From: Siansivirga zeaxanthinifaciens CC-SAMT-1
Lineage (GTDB): Bacteria > Bacteroidota > Bacteroidia > Flavobacteriales > Flavobacteriaceae
Length of the DNA: 64,000 nucleotides
Assembly (NCBI RefSeq): GCF_000941055.1
Contig: NZ_CP007202.1
Span: 1,112,001-1,176,000, forward strand
Reading direction: 5' to 3'
Part shown: positions 22,564-31,152 of the stretch, one piece after another
Numbering within the stretch: the first letter of the stretch is position 1
Layout of the letters: the number at the start of each line of letters is the position of its first letter
The notes under the pieces: generated by a model
Seen by the model: only the letters and a program-made list of their open reading frames with translations
What the model was told of the DNA's origin: nothing
Databases searched by the model: none
Position numbers and translations under genes: made by a program

Positions 22564-24963
22564 TTAAATCAAATCATCGTCGTCATTATCCTCGTCGGGA
22601 ATAATATTTATCGATGGTTCTTTTAAAACCTCTTTATTAGCAATACTGCGCTCTAAAGATAATAGTAAAGATGGCAATAAAAGTAAGTTAGATAGCATTG
22701 CAAAAAGTAATGTTGCCGAAACTAAAGCACCTAATGCTACGGTACCTCCAAAACTTGAAATAGTAAACACCGAGAAACCAAAGAAAAGTACGATGGAAGT
22801 GTAAAACATACTCACGCCCGTTTCTTTTAAAGCCCCATAAACCGATGTTTTTATTTTCCAGTTATTAGCCTGAAGTTCTTGCCGGTATTTTGCTAAAAAG
22901 TGTATCGTGTCATCTACTGAAATACCAAAAGCAATACTAAAAACCAGGATGGTTGAAGGCTTTATAGGCACTCCCAAATACCCCATTAAACCTGCAGTTA
23001 CTAAAAGCGGAATAATATTAGGGATGAGTGAAATAACAATCATTTTTACAGATCTAAACATATAGGCCATAAACAATGCAATTAAAATAATTGCTAATGA
23101 TAGGGAAATAGCCAAGTTTTTCACCAAATAGGTTGTTCCTTTTTGAAACACAATAGCTTTTCCTGTCATGGTTACTTCGTAGCGATCTTTCGGGAAAAGT
23201 TTATTAACCTTCATTTGAATATCTTCTTCGATACGTTCCATTTTATCGGTGCCAATATCTTTCATAAAAGTTGTAATTCTGGCATATCGACCGGTACTAT
23301 CAACAAAGTTATCTAGCAAATCGACTTTCGTACTTGAGTTTTTAGCATACGATAAGATAAAGCTGTTTTCTTGCGACGTTGGTAATTGATAAAATTTCGT
23401 ATTACCGTTATAGTATGCTTGTTTAGAATACTTAACCAAATCTACCACCGAAATGGGTTTTGAAAGTTCGGGTATTTCGGTAATTAAATTTTGAAGCTCG
23501 TCCATGCGTTTTAAAGTAGAAAGCTTCATAACACCATTTTTACGCTTGGTATCAATCATGAATTCTAAAGGCATGATGCCATTAAATTCTTTTTCAAAAA
23601 AACGAATGTCTTTAAAGAATTCCGTTTTCTTTGGCATGTCTTCAATAAGACTTCCAGAAATTTTAATTTGATATATTCCTATAATACTTAAAATTAAAAG
23701 TATAAGTGATGTTGAATAAATAGCAATACGATTATGTTTTACCATTTGAACCATCCAATTAACAAAACCACCAATCCATCGTTTATTTAGGTGTTCTAAA
23801 TGGCGGTCTTTAGGATAAGGTAAAAAGGTGTAAATAATTGGAATTATTAAAAGACAAAGTAAAAATATTGCTAAAATACTTAAGGAAGCTACGACGCCAA
23901 ATTCTTTTAAAAGTTTACTTTCGGTAAGAATAAAAGTTGCAAAACCACAGGCTGTAGTTACATTTGTCATTAAAGTTGCGTTTCCAACTTTAGTTATAAC
24001 ACGTTGCAGCGATTTTACCTTATTTCCATGTAATTTAACTTCGTGCTGGTATTTATTTATAAGGAAAATACAATTTGGAATTCCAATTACAATAATTAGT
24101 GGTGGGATAAGCGCAGTTAATACGGTTATTTCATAATTTAAAAGCCCAAGAATTCCTAGCGTCCACATAACACCTATACACACAACCAACAGCGAGATAA
24201 GTGTCGCTCTAAACGATCGAAAAAAGAAAAAGAAGATTAGTGAGGTTATTAATAACGCAGCGCCTACAAACAGCCCAATTTCATCTACAATGTTTTGAGA
24301 ATTAAGCGTTCTAATGTATGGCATTCCCGAAACGTGAATATCTAAGTTGGTTTTTGTTTCAAAGTCTTCAATTATTGGAACTAAATTATTTTGAATAAAA
24401 AGTTTTCTTGCTTGAGTATTTACAATATCCTTTTTTAAGTAGATCGCCGTTCGAAAGGTTTTTGAACTCTTATTAAACAGGAAGTTATCGTAAAAAGGGT
24501 ATTTGTTAAATAAATCATTCTCTAATATTTCTATTTCAGAAAATGATTTGATAGAATCTTTAATGAAGGGTTCTAGTTTAAACTTTTCGTTTTTAGTGTC
24601 CTTTACCAGTTTTTGAAGATCTTTTATTGAAACAACAGTTTCTACCTCAGGATATTTTTTAAACGTTTGAGCAAGGTTATTCCAAGCGTTTAAATTCTTA
24701 ACAGTTAGTAACGTAGAATCTTTAACTCCGAGTACAATTAAATTACCTTCTTCACCAAAAACCTTTAAAAAATTATTATAAACTAAATTTACTTCGTGAT
24801 CGTCTGGTAAAAGATTCGCTTCGGTGTTGGTGAAACGCATGTTTTTCCACTTGGTACTAAAGAAAACGGTAATAAGAATGATGCCAACAAGGATGACAAT
24901 TTTATTACGTAAAATAAGTCTCGCTACTACATCCCAAAAGTGTTTGGTTAAAAGTTTTAACAT
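22564..24963 (-). CDS. RND/MMPL family exporter
   Basis: This 799-residue protein has two copies of the RND half: a membrane helix, a large periplasmic loop, then five more helices. The MMPL domains lie at about 210-390 and 615-775. The second half has the conserved GISVDDTIHFLAKYR near 690, whose aspartates carry protons. It is probably an inner-membrane exporter of lipids or hydrophobic compounds, related to the SSD-containing hopanoid or lipid transporters. The substrate is unknown. A TACCTTTG -7 element lies 20 bp before its ATG, giving a very short leader. The DUF5686-like barrel gene lies upstream on the same strand. Confidence 0.85.
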   Translation of the reverse strand: MLKLLTKHFWDVVARLILRNKIVILVGIILITVFFSTKWKNMRFTNTEANLLPDDHEVNLVYNNFLKVFGEEGNLIVLGVKDSTLLTVKNLNAWNNLAQTFKKYPEVETVVSIKDLQKLVKDTKNEKFKLEPFIKDSIKSFSEIEILENDLFNKYPFYDNFLFNKSSKTFRTAIYLKKDIVNTQARKLFIQNNLVPIIEDFETKTNLDIHVSGMPYIRTLNSQNIVDEIGLFVGAALLITSLIFFFFFRSFRATLISLLVVCIGVMWTLGILGLLNYEITVLTALIPPLIIVIGIPNCIFLINKYQHEVKLHGNKVKSLQRVITKVGNATLMTNVTTACGFATFILTESKLLKEFGVVASLSILAIFLLCLLIIPIIYTFLPYPKDRHLEHLNKRWIGGFVNWMVQMVKHNRIAIYSTSLILLILSIIGIYQIKISGSLIEDMPKKTEFFKDIRFFEKEFNGIMPLEFMIDTKRKNGVMKLSTLKRMDELQNLITEIPELSKPISVVDLVKYSKQAYYNGNTKFYQLPTSQENSFILSYAKNSSTKVDLLDNFVDSTGRYARITTFMKDIGTDKMERIEEDIQMKVNKLFPKDRYEVTMTGKAIVFQKGTTYLVKNLAISLSLAIILIALFMAYMFRSVKMIVISLIPNIIPLLVTAGLMGYLGVPIKPSTILVFSIAFGISVDDTIHFLAKYRQELQANNWKIKTSVYGALKETGVSMFYTSIVLFFGFSVFTISSFGGTVALGALVSATLLFAMLSNLLLLPSLLLSLERSIANKEVLKEPSINIIPDEDNDDDDLI

Positions 24964-24982
24964 GCCTAAAATAAAAGTTGGG

Positions 24983-24990
24983 CAAAGGTA
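24983..24990 (-). promoter_or_regulatory. -7 element of the MMPL exporter gene
   Basis: TACCTTTG on the minus strand is a perfect TAnnTTTG match, 19 bp before the ATG at 24963. Confidence 0.45.
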
Positions 24991-25010
24991 GAAAAAACAA
25001 ACGTATTACC

Positions 25011-26282
25011 TTATAAAGTCAAGTTAAATGTGAATTTAAAAGCCACATTATCGCCAAATTCCGGAAGATGATAGGCACCATATCTGTAGGTAAAACTTAA
25101 TCCGAAACCAAAAAGCAGTTTGTTAATTTCAAAACCAGATTCAGAGTATCCTTTTTCGAGTGAGCTAAAAGTTACATTTTGATGCTGTTCTGGATGACTT
25201 ATATCCCCTAAAGCATAGCGTGTAATTAAAACCATTTGAGGATTAAATTGATTTGAAATATGAAATGGTTTTAGATATTGTTTTATTTGAAGCGTCGTAA
25301 ATTTATCTGAAAAGAATTCATTAAAAAACATGGTTTCAAAGCTATTATTACCAGCAACCGAGAAACGTTGCATAATGGTTTCTTTATTAATATTATTAGG
25401 GTAGGCATGGTATAAATGCGTTAGTGGTACGTTGCCACCCGTAATACCGGCGACTAAAGTAACCTCTGTAAGGCCTTTATTAAAGTCTCCTATTTGATGA
25501 ATGGTTCTAAAATCTATTTTTGAAAAATTAAAATCGCTTTTAAATACATCTTTAAAACTTTTGGTGTATTGAATTGTAATTTTAGGGAATTCATTAACCG
25601 TTTCAATGGTGTTGTTTTCTAGCGTTTTTGTCTTGTAAAATGGTTGCCATTGAAACGCTATTTTGGCTGTGCTAATATGGAATGAGTTTAACACCTTTTC
25701 ATCTAAAACATAGCCATAATTGTATGTTGGGGTTATATTACTAATGGCAAATTCGGCTTCAGAAGTTAGTCTGTTCGATATTTTATGTTCTATCCCTAAC
25801 GCTTTTGTTATGTGTTTATGAAATAGACTAATGTTTAATAATCGGGGTTCGAAAAATTGAAAGAAGCGTTTGTCTGTTAAAAATTTAGTACTACCAGATT
25901 CTTGTAAATCATCGGTATAATTTAAACTAAGCCAGGAATTTGAAGCTTCAGAAAGGCGTAAGCTACCACCAACATTATATTTAAAACGATGGTCTAAAAA
26001 ACCATATACGCCGTAACTATTAATTTTATATTTTTCTGAAAAGGCATCATTAGTTATACCTCCAATTCCAGAACGTATGCCTTCATATTGATTATATTTT
26101 ATTAAATATCTTAAATCGAAATTGAAATATCTAGTAGGAATATAACCGTTACCAATGCTTTTTTTTAACTCATTCTTTTTAATTGAATCTTGGAATTTTA
26201 GCGAAGGTTGGGCGTATGAAACTTGCGCATGGGCTATGCCAAAATGAATTACAAGTAAAAATAAAAGAACATATTTTAGCAT
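25011..26282 (-). CDS. Outer-membrane barrel protein, DUF5686-like
   Basis: This 423-residue protein has a signal peptide (MLKYVLLFLLVIHFGIAHAQ). The rest is rich in alternating strands and aromatic residues and ends in FKFTFNLTL, as in outer-membrane barrels. Motifs such as YIPTRYFNFDLRYL and the LFGFGLSFTYRYGAY segment resemble the C-terminal barrel of DUF5686 proteins. The N-terminal carboxypeptidase-regulatory-like domain of the long members is missing, so this is a short form. Function unknown. It is separated from the MMPL gene by 47 bp. Confidence 0.6.
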   Translation of the reverse strand: MLKYVLLFLLVIHFGIAHAQVSYAQPSLKFQDSIKKNELKKSIGNGYIPTRYFNFDLRYLIKYNQYEGIRSGIGGITNDAFSEKYKINSYGVYGFLDHRFKYNVGGSLRLSEASNSWLSLNYTDDLQESGSTKFLTDKRFFQFFEPRLLNISLFHKHITKALGIEHKISNRLTSEAEFAISNITPTYNYGYVLDEKVLNSFHISTAKIAFQWQPFYKTKTLENNTIETVNEFPKITIQYTKSFKDVFKSDFNFSKIDFRTIHQIGDFNKGLTEVTLVAGITGGNVPLTHLYHAYPNNINKETIMQRFSVAGNNSFETMFFNEFFSDKFTTLQIKQYLKPFHISNQFNPQMVLITRYALGDISHPEQHQNVTFSSLEKGYSESGFEINKLLFGFGLSFTYRYGAYHLPEFGDNVAFKFTFNLTL

Positions 26283-26306
26283 AAATTGCGCATAGATATA
26301 AAGGTT

Positions 26307-26332
26307 AAAAAAGCGACTTGAAGTCGCTTTTT
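26307..26332 (-). terminator. Terminator after frr
   Basis: GCGACT pairs with AGTCGC around a 3-nt loop, flanked by an A tract on one side and a T tract on the other. It lies directly after the frr stop codon. The symmetric tracts allow function in both directions. Confidence 0.88.
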
Positions 26333-26334
26333 AA

Positions 26335-26892
26335 TTATACTGTCATGATTTCCTTTTCTTTATTTTCAAAAAGGTCATCAATTTTTTTGACGTACCTGTC
26401 GGTCATATTTTGTACATCAATCTCTGCATTTTTCTTTAAATCTTCAGATACATCATCCGATTTTTTTATCTCGTTGTTAGCATCTTTTCTAGCTGCTCGA
26501 ACGCCAATTTTAGCATCTTCGGCAGCAGCTTTAGCTTGTTTTGCTAAATCTTTTCTACGCTCTTCTGTAAGTGGCGGTACGTTAATTATAATGGTATCAC
26601 CATTATTCATTGGGTTAAAACCAAGATTAGCTATCATAATGCCTTTTTCAATTTCTTGTAACATATTTTTTTCCCATGGCTGTACCGTAATGGTTCTACC
26701 ATCGGGAGTATTTACGTTAGCTACTTGACTTAAAGGCGTTGGCGAACCGTAATAATTTACTAAAACACTACCAAGCATAGCTGGGCTAGCTTTTCCTGCT
26801 CTAATATTAACAAACTGTTTTTCTAGATGCTTTATTGCACTATCCATCGATTCTTTAGCGCTATCTAATATGAATTGTATGTCTTCGTTCAT
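26335..26892 (-). CDS. frr: Ribosome recycling factor
   Basis: This 185-residue protein splits post-termination ribosomes together with EF-G. It is the classical L-shaped two-domain factor: the N-terminal helix (HLEKQFVNIRAGKASP, residues 22-37) continues with the three-helix bundle, and the small beta domain contains GRTITVQPWEKN. The length is normal. It forms a cluster with pyrH, tsf and rpsB, the usual bacterial order rpsB-tsf-pyrH-frr. Confidence 0.97.
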   Translation of the reverse strand: MNEDIQFILDSAKESMDSAIKHLEKQFVNIRAGKASPAMLGSVLVNYYGSPTPLSQVANVNTPDGRTITVQPWEKNMLQEIEKGIMIANLGFNPMNNGDTIIINVPPLTEERRKDLAKQAKAAAEDAKIGVRAARKDANNEIKKSDDVSEDLKKNAEIDVQNMTDRYVKKIDDLFENKEKEIMTV

Positions 26893-26935
26893 TTTTTATT
26901 TTTTTTCAATAAATATCTCAAAAATTAAGCCAATT

Positions 26936-27643
26936 TTAAATATTCACTTCTGTACCTACATTTTCGCCAGAAACTACTTTAAGTAAGTTTCCTTTTTTAT
27001 TCATATCAAAAACAATGATAGGTAGTTCGTTTTCTTGACTTAAAGTAAAGGCCGTTGTATCCATTACTTTTAAGCCTTTCTTTAAAACGTCTTCGAAAGA
27101 TATGAAATTAAATTTCACTGCTTTATCATCTTTCTCTGGGTCGGCATTGTAAATACCATCTACACGAGTACCTTTTAAAATAACATCGGCTTCAATTTCA
27201 ATGGCTCTTAAAACAGCAGCCGAATCGGTTGTAAAGTAAGGGTTTCCAGTGCCTCCACCAAAAATAACAACACGGCCTTTTTCTAGATGGCGCATTGCTC
27301 TTCTTCTAATAAAGGGTTCTGCAACTTCATTTATTTTTATAGCAGATTGTAATCTGGTTGGAATGCCAGTATCTTCTAAGGCACTTTGTAAAGCTAAACC
27401 GTTTATTACAGTTGCCAGCATCCCCATGTGGTCTCCTTGAACACGATCCATGCCATTGCTAGCTCCAGAAACGCCTCTAAAAATGTTACCACCACCAATT
27501 ACTATGGCAACTTCAACACCTTTATCGGTTATCGTTTTAATGTCTTTTGCGTATTCAGCTAAGCGTTCTGGATCTATTCCATATTGGCGATTTCCCATTA
27601 AGGCTTCACCAGATAATTTTAGTAGGATGCGTTTATATTTCAT
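26936..27643 (-). CDS. pyrH: UMP kinase
   Basis: This 235-residue enzyme phosphorylates UMP to UDP. Sequence hallmarks are [14 protein letters not shown] at the start, [10 protein letters not shown] at about 47-56, and the [12 protein letters not shown] loop near 130. It belongs to the amino-acid kinase fold and forms hexamers. It lies 43 bp before frr. Confidence 0.97.
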   Translation of the reverse strand: MKYKRILLKLSGEALMGNRQYGIDPERLAEYAKDIKTITDKGVEVAIVIGGGNIFRGVSGASNGMDRVQGDHMGMLATVINGLALQSALEDTGIPTRLQSAIKINEVAEPFIRRRAMRHLEKGRVVIFGGGTGNPYFTTDSAAVLRAIEIEADVILKGTRVDGIYNADPEKDDKAVKFNFISFEDVLKKGLKVMDTTAFTLSQENELPIIVFDMNKKGNLLKVVSGENVGTEVNI

Positions 27644-27853
27644 GTGTTTTTTTGAATTACTTTATAAGGTTTACGCGGGTATATTTTAAATTAGTATTAG
27701 ATTTCAATTAAACAAAATTTAATTGTTACGTTTCCTTTTAAAAGTTTAGCAAAACTACATAATTTTTTGTTGTTTACCGAAGACCAATTTATCAAAATAA
27801 TCATCCTTGATAAAATAAGGATATCAATTTAAATTTGGAGATTGAAATTACGA

Positions 27854-27890
27854 CATAAAAAAACCATCATACTAGAAGTATAATGGTTTT
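27854..27890 (-). terminator. Terminator after tsf
   Basis: AACCATCATACT pairs with AGTATAATGGTT, and on the minus strand the stem is followed by seven T residues. It lies 30 bp after the tsf stop, so rpsB-tsf ends here and pyrH-frr needs its own promoter in the 200-bp gap that follows. Confidence 0.88.
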
Positions 27891-27920
27891 AGTTTTATAA
27901 TTTATTTTTAAAGCGATAGA

Positions 27921-28895
27921 CTATCCAACAGAAGCTCTTTTGAAATCTGTAATAACAACGTCTCCATAAGATACTACATATTTAGCAACATTTATTTTTT
28001 CGTCTTTAATAAAGTTTTGATCTAATAAACATTTCTCTTGATCAAGTGTTGTGTTATCAGAAATAAAACGCTCTAATTTACCTGGTAAAATTCTATCCCA
28101 GATTTGTTCTGGTTTACCTTCAGCTTTTAATTCTGCTTTAGCATCTTCTTCAGCTTGCGCTAAAACTTCTGGAGTTAATTGCGCCATAGAAATGTATTTA
28201 GGAACATTTTTAAGTGTTTTACCTAAACGTGCTAATTCTTCGTTATCTTTCTCGATAACTGCAATTCTAGCTTCAGTTTCAGAAGCGATATAAGCAGGAT
28301 CGAAATCTTTGTAAGATAATGTAGAAGCTCCCATAGAAGCTACTTGCATAGCTACATCTTTCACTAAAGTTTCAGCGTTATCTACTTTTGCAGATAAACC
28401 AACCAAAGCAGCAATTTTATTAATGTGAACATAGTAACCTACATAAGGTGCATCTAATTTTTCGAAAGCAGTGATGTCTAATTTTTCACCAATAACACCT
28501 GTTTGTTCTACTAATTTATCGGCAACTGTCATACCACCAAAATCTGCAGCTAAAAAGGCTTCTTTTGTGTCGAAGTTTAAGGCTAAATCGGCTAAGTCGT
28601 TAGCTAATTTTACGAAATTTTCGTTTTTACCAACAAAGTCAGTTTCACAACCTAAAACAATTGCAACACCCGAAGTGTTATCTGCATTTACTTTAGCAAC
28701 AGCAGCACCTTCAGAAGAGTCTCTATCGGCTCTTTTTTCTGCTACTTTTTGTCCTTTTTTACGAAGTACATCAATTGCTTTATCAAAATCACCACCAGCT
28801 TCAACTAAAGCTTTTTTACAATCCATCATTCCTGCACCAGTTGCTTGTCTTAATTTATTAACTTCTGCTGCTGTAATTTTTACTGTAGATTCCAT
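27921..28895 (-). CDS. tsf: Elongation factor Ts
   Basis: This 324-residue guanine-nucleotide exchange factor recycles EF-Tu. The N-terminal UBA-like domain holds the conserved LRQATGAGMMDCKKAL (about 15-30). The TDFVGKN motif near 82 contacts EF-Tu. The length is that of two-core-subdomain EF-Ts proteins. It follows rpsB after 87 bp that contain a hairpin. Confidence 0.97.
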   Translation of the reverse strand: MESTVKITAAEVNKLRQATGAGMMDCKKALVEAGGDFDKAIDVLRKKGQKVAEKRADRDSSEGAAVAKVNADNTSGVAIVLGCETDFVGKNENFVKLANDLADLALNFDTKEAFLAADFGGMTVADKLVEQTGVIGEKLDITAFEKLDAPYVGYYVHINKIAALVGLSAKVDNAETLVKDVAMQVASMGASTLSYKDFDPAYIASETEARIAVIEKDNEELARLGKTLKNVPKYISMAQLTPEVLAQAEEDAKAELKAEGKPEQIWDRILPGKLERFISDNTTLDQEKCLLDQNFIKDEKINVAKYVVSYGDVVITDFKRASVG

Positions 28896-28907
28896 AAGTT
28901 TTTTAAT

Positions 28908-28960
28908 TTAAAAAAGTCGTTCAAATAATTTCTTAAGCAAAGAAAATAATTAAACGACTT
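28908..28960 (-). terminator. Long hairpin between rpsB and tsf, attenuator-like
   Basis: AAGTCGTT (28914-28921) pairs with AACGACTT (28953-28960), with further A/T pairing inside and a T run on the minus-strand exit side. It lies in the rpsB-tsf gap, so it may lower tsf expression relative to rpsB. Confidence 0.6.
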
Positions 28961-28982
28961 ATTTGTATTTTATAATTGTTAA

Positions 28983-29753
28983 TTATTCTTCTTCGTCTGC
29001 TGTTACTTTTTTAGCTGCTGCCTTTTTAGGTTTTGCAACTACTTCAGTATCTTCAACATCTTTATCAGATTTTCTCTCTGCTAAACCAGCAGCGATAGAA
29101 GCTGTTACGTGAGTTAAGATTTTATCGATAGATTTAGAAGCATCATCATTTGCAGGGATTACATAATCAACTTGACGTGGGTCTGAGTTGGTATCTACCA
29201 TTGCGAAAATAGGAATGTTTAATTTTTGAGCTTCTTTAATCGCGATATGCTCACGCTTAATGTCAACAACAAATAAAGCACCTGGTAAACGCGTCATATC
29301 GCTAATAGAACCTAAGTTTTTCTCTAACTTAGCTCTTAAACGATCTACTTGTAAACGCTCTTTTTTAGAAAGTGTCATAAAAGTACCATCTTTCTTCATT
29401 CTATCGATAGAAGCCATTTTTTTAACCGCTTTTCTAATAGTGATGAAGTTAGTTAGCATACCACCTGGCCATCTTTCTGTAATGTAAGGCATGTTAATAG
29501 CGCCAGCTTTTTCAGCTACGATATCTTTTGCTTGTTTTTTTGTTGCAACGAATAAAATTTTACGACCTGATGCTGCAATTTTAGCTAATGCTGCTCCTGC
29601 TTCATCAATTTTAGCCGCTGTTTTATATAAGTTTATAATATGGATACCATTACGCTCCATATATACGTAAGGAGCCATGTTTGGGTCCCACTTACGAGTA
29701 AGGTGTCCAAAGTGTACACCTGCTTCAAGTAATTCTTTTACTTCTACTGCCAT
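28983..29753 (-). CDS. rpsB: 30S ribosomal protein S2
   Basis: This 256-residue S2 protein binds the 30S head-body junction. The start MAVEVKELLEAGVHFGH is the conserved one. An in-frame extension upstream to 29786 is not part of the family, so I chose the ATG at 29753. Conserved GGMLTNF, LPGALFVVD and VDTNSDP motifs are present. The Lys/Ala-rich tail (about 240-256) is typical of Bacteroidota S2. The leader of about 70-150 bp may hold a promoter (TAGTTTAG). Confidence 0.96.
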   Translation of the reverse strand: MAVEVKELLEAGVHFGHLTRKWDPNMAPYVYMERNGIHIINLYKTAAKIDEAGAALAKIAASGRKILFVATKKQAKDIVAEKAGAINMPYITERWPGGMLTNFITIRKAVKKMASIDRMKKDGTFMTLSKKERLQVDRLRAKLEKNLGSISDMTRLPGALFVVDIKREHIAIKEAQKLNIPIFAMVDTNSDPRQVDYVIPANDDASKSIDKILTHVTASIAAGLAERKSDKDVEDTEVVAKPKKAAAKKVTADEEE

Positions 29754-29913
29754 TTTGTAATAGTTTACGTTCTGTTGAATTAGCAATGATTAAGTGGTCT
29801 TTGTTTTAAATCGCCTTAACCATTTAGATGCTAAACTAAATCCTGTCTTTTGGACTAGGACAACAATAACTAGTTTAATTTTTTCTTTTGTGCTAAAATA
29901 TTTAGCAATAATA

Positions 29914-30300
29914 TTAACGTTTAGAGAATTGGAATTTCTTACGCGCTTTTTTCTGACCGAATTTTTTACGCTCTACCATTCTTGGATCTCTTGTTAACAA
30001 ACCTTCTGGTTTAAGTGTAAGTCTGTTTTCTGCATCTACTTCGCACATAGCACGAGAGATAGCTAAACGAACAGCTTCAGCTTGACCAGTAATACCACCA
30101 CCTATAACATTAACTGTAATATCAAAGTTACCATCGTTATTAGTCATTACTAATGGTTGGTTAACTTTATATTGTAAAGTTGATGTTGGAAAGTAAGTGT
30201 TTAATTCTTTTTTGTTTACTGTGATGTTACCTTTTCCTGGAGCAACATAAACACGAGCAACTGCGGTCTTACGACGACCAATTTTGTGAATTACTTCCAT
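29914..30300 (-). CDS. rpsI: 30S ribosomal protein S9
   Basis: This 128-residue S9 ends in the conserved basic tail KFQFSKR, which reaches the ribosomal P site. The GRRKTAVARV motif is at residues 8-17. The start codon overlaps the rplM stop by one base (TAATG), so translation is coupled. Confidence 0.97.
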   Translation of the reverse strand: MEVIHKIGRRKTAVARVYVAPGKGNITVNKKELNTYFPTSTLQYKVNQPLVMTNNDGNFDITVNVIGGGITGQAEAVRLAISRAMCEVDAENRLTLKPEGLLTRDPRMVERKKFGQKKARKKFQFSKR

Positions 30301-30755
30301 TACTTGAATTCGTTTAAGTTAATTGCAGTTGGTTTTTGTGCAGCATGTGTGTGCTCTGAACCAACAACAACGTTTAAATTACGGAATAATGCAGCACCTA
30401 ATTTGTTTTTAGGTAACATTCCTTTTACTGATTTTTCTACTAACCTAGCTGGATCTTTTCCAAACATTTCGGTAGCAGTTAAACTTCTTTGACCACCTGG
30501 GTAACCAGTGTGACGAATGTACGTTTTATCGTTCCATTTGTTACCAGTTAAGTTGATTTTTTCAGAGTTTATAACAATTACGTTATCTCCACAATCAACG
30601 TGTGGTGTGAAGCTAGGCTTGTGTTTCCCTCTTAAAAGTATTGCAACTTTAGAGGCTAAACGGCCCAAAGATTGACCTTCAGCGTCAACTACTACCCACT
30701 GCTTATCTGCAGTAGCTTTGTTAGCTGAAATCGTTTTGTAGCTTAATGTGTCCAC
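30300..30755 (-). CDS. rplM: 50S ribosomal protein L13
   Basis: This 151-residue L13 is an early-assembly protein of the 50S subunit. Motifs WVVVDAEGQSLGRLAS (about 21-36), YIRHTGYPGGQR (about 80-91) and GMLPKNKLG (near 112) are conserved. It is the first gene of the rplM-rpsI operon, with a good promoter 48 bp upstream. Confidence 0.97.
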   Translation of the reverse strand: MDTLSYKTISANKATADKQWVVVDAEGQSLGRLASKVAILLRGKHKPSFTPHVDCGDNVIVINSEKINLTGNKWNDKTYIRHTGYPGGQRSLTATEMFGKDPARLVEKSVKGMLPKNKLGAALFRNLNVVVGSEHTHAAQKPTAINLNEFK

Positions 30756-30802
30756 GTTATTAATTATTTTTTATTAAACATTCCTCTCTTAAAAAGAGTT
30801 TG

Positions 30803-30833
30803 CAAATGTACGATAATCTGTTTGATTACCAAA
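30803..30833 (-). promoter_or_regulatory. Promoter of rplM-rpsI
   Basis: On the minus strand TTTG (30830-30833) and TACATTTG (30803-30810) are 19 bp apart, an ideal Bacteroidota -33/-7 pair. The leader of about 40 nt contains a small CTCTT-TTT-AAGAG hairpin (30786-30798), which might be a regulatory stem. Confidence 0.75.
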
Positions 30834-31115
30834 TAGTCACGAATTAATTTTTAATAACTCTGTTAATATCTTTTAGTTAGCTTCAAATTTTAGGGCTTTT
30901 TTTAGTCTTTTTGGCGGTTTTTACCCTGTAAGTCACGCCTTAAATCACAATTAATTCATCTTATCTTATCATTTTTAATGCTATTTATTAGTTTTTTATT
31001 TTCAATTAAAGGATCTCATTTGTCTCACAATCATATTAATGTACAATATTGAGGTTTAGAGAATTAAAAAAGCCCATATTAGCAGGTTAAACTCTTTAGA
31101 ATCCGTTAATTTAAA
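30834..31115. other. Intergenic region between rplM and the ygiQ gene
   Basis: About 280 bp of very AT-rich DNA between two divergent promoters. I see no reading frame of note, no dyad like those at 4.3-4.8 kb and no tRNA. Confidence 0.6.
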
Positions 31116-31145
31116 TTGTTGCGAATCTTTTTTTAACTATTTTTG
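31116..31145 (+). promoter_or_regulatory. Promoter of the ygiQ gene
   Basis: TTG (31116-31118), 19 bp, TATTTTTG (31138-31145). The -7 box ends only 7 bp before the ATG at 31153, so the transcript is predicted to be leaderless or nearly so. Confidence 0.65.
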
Positions 31146-31152
31146 CACTGCT

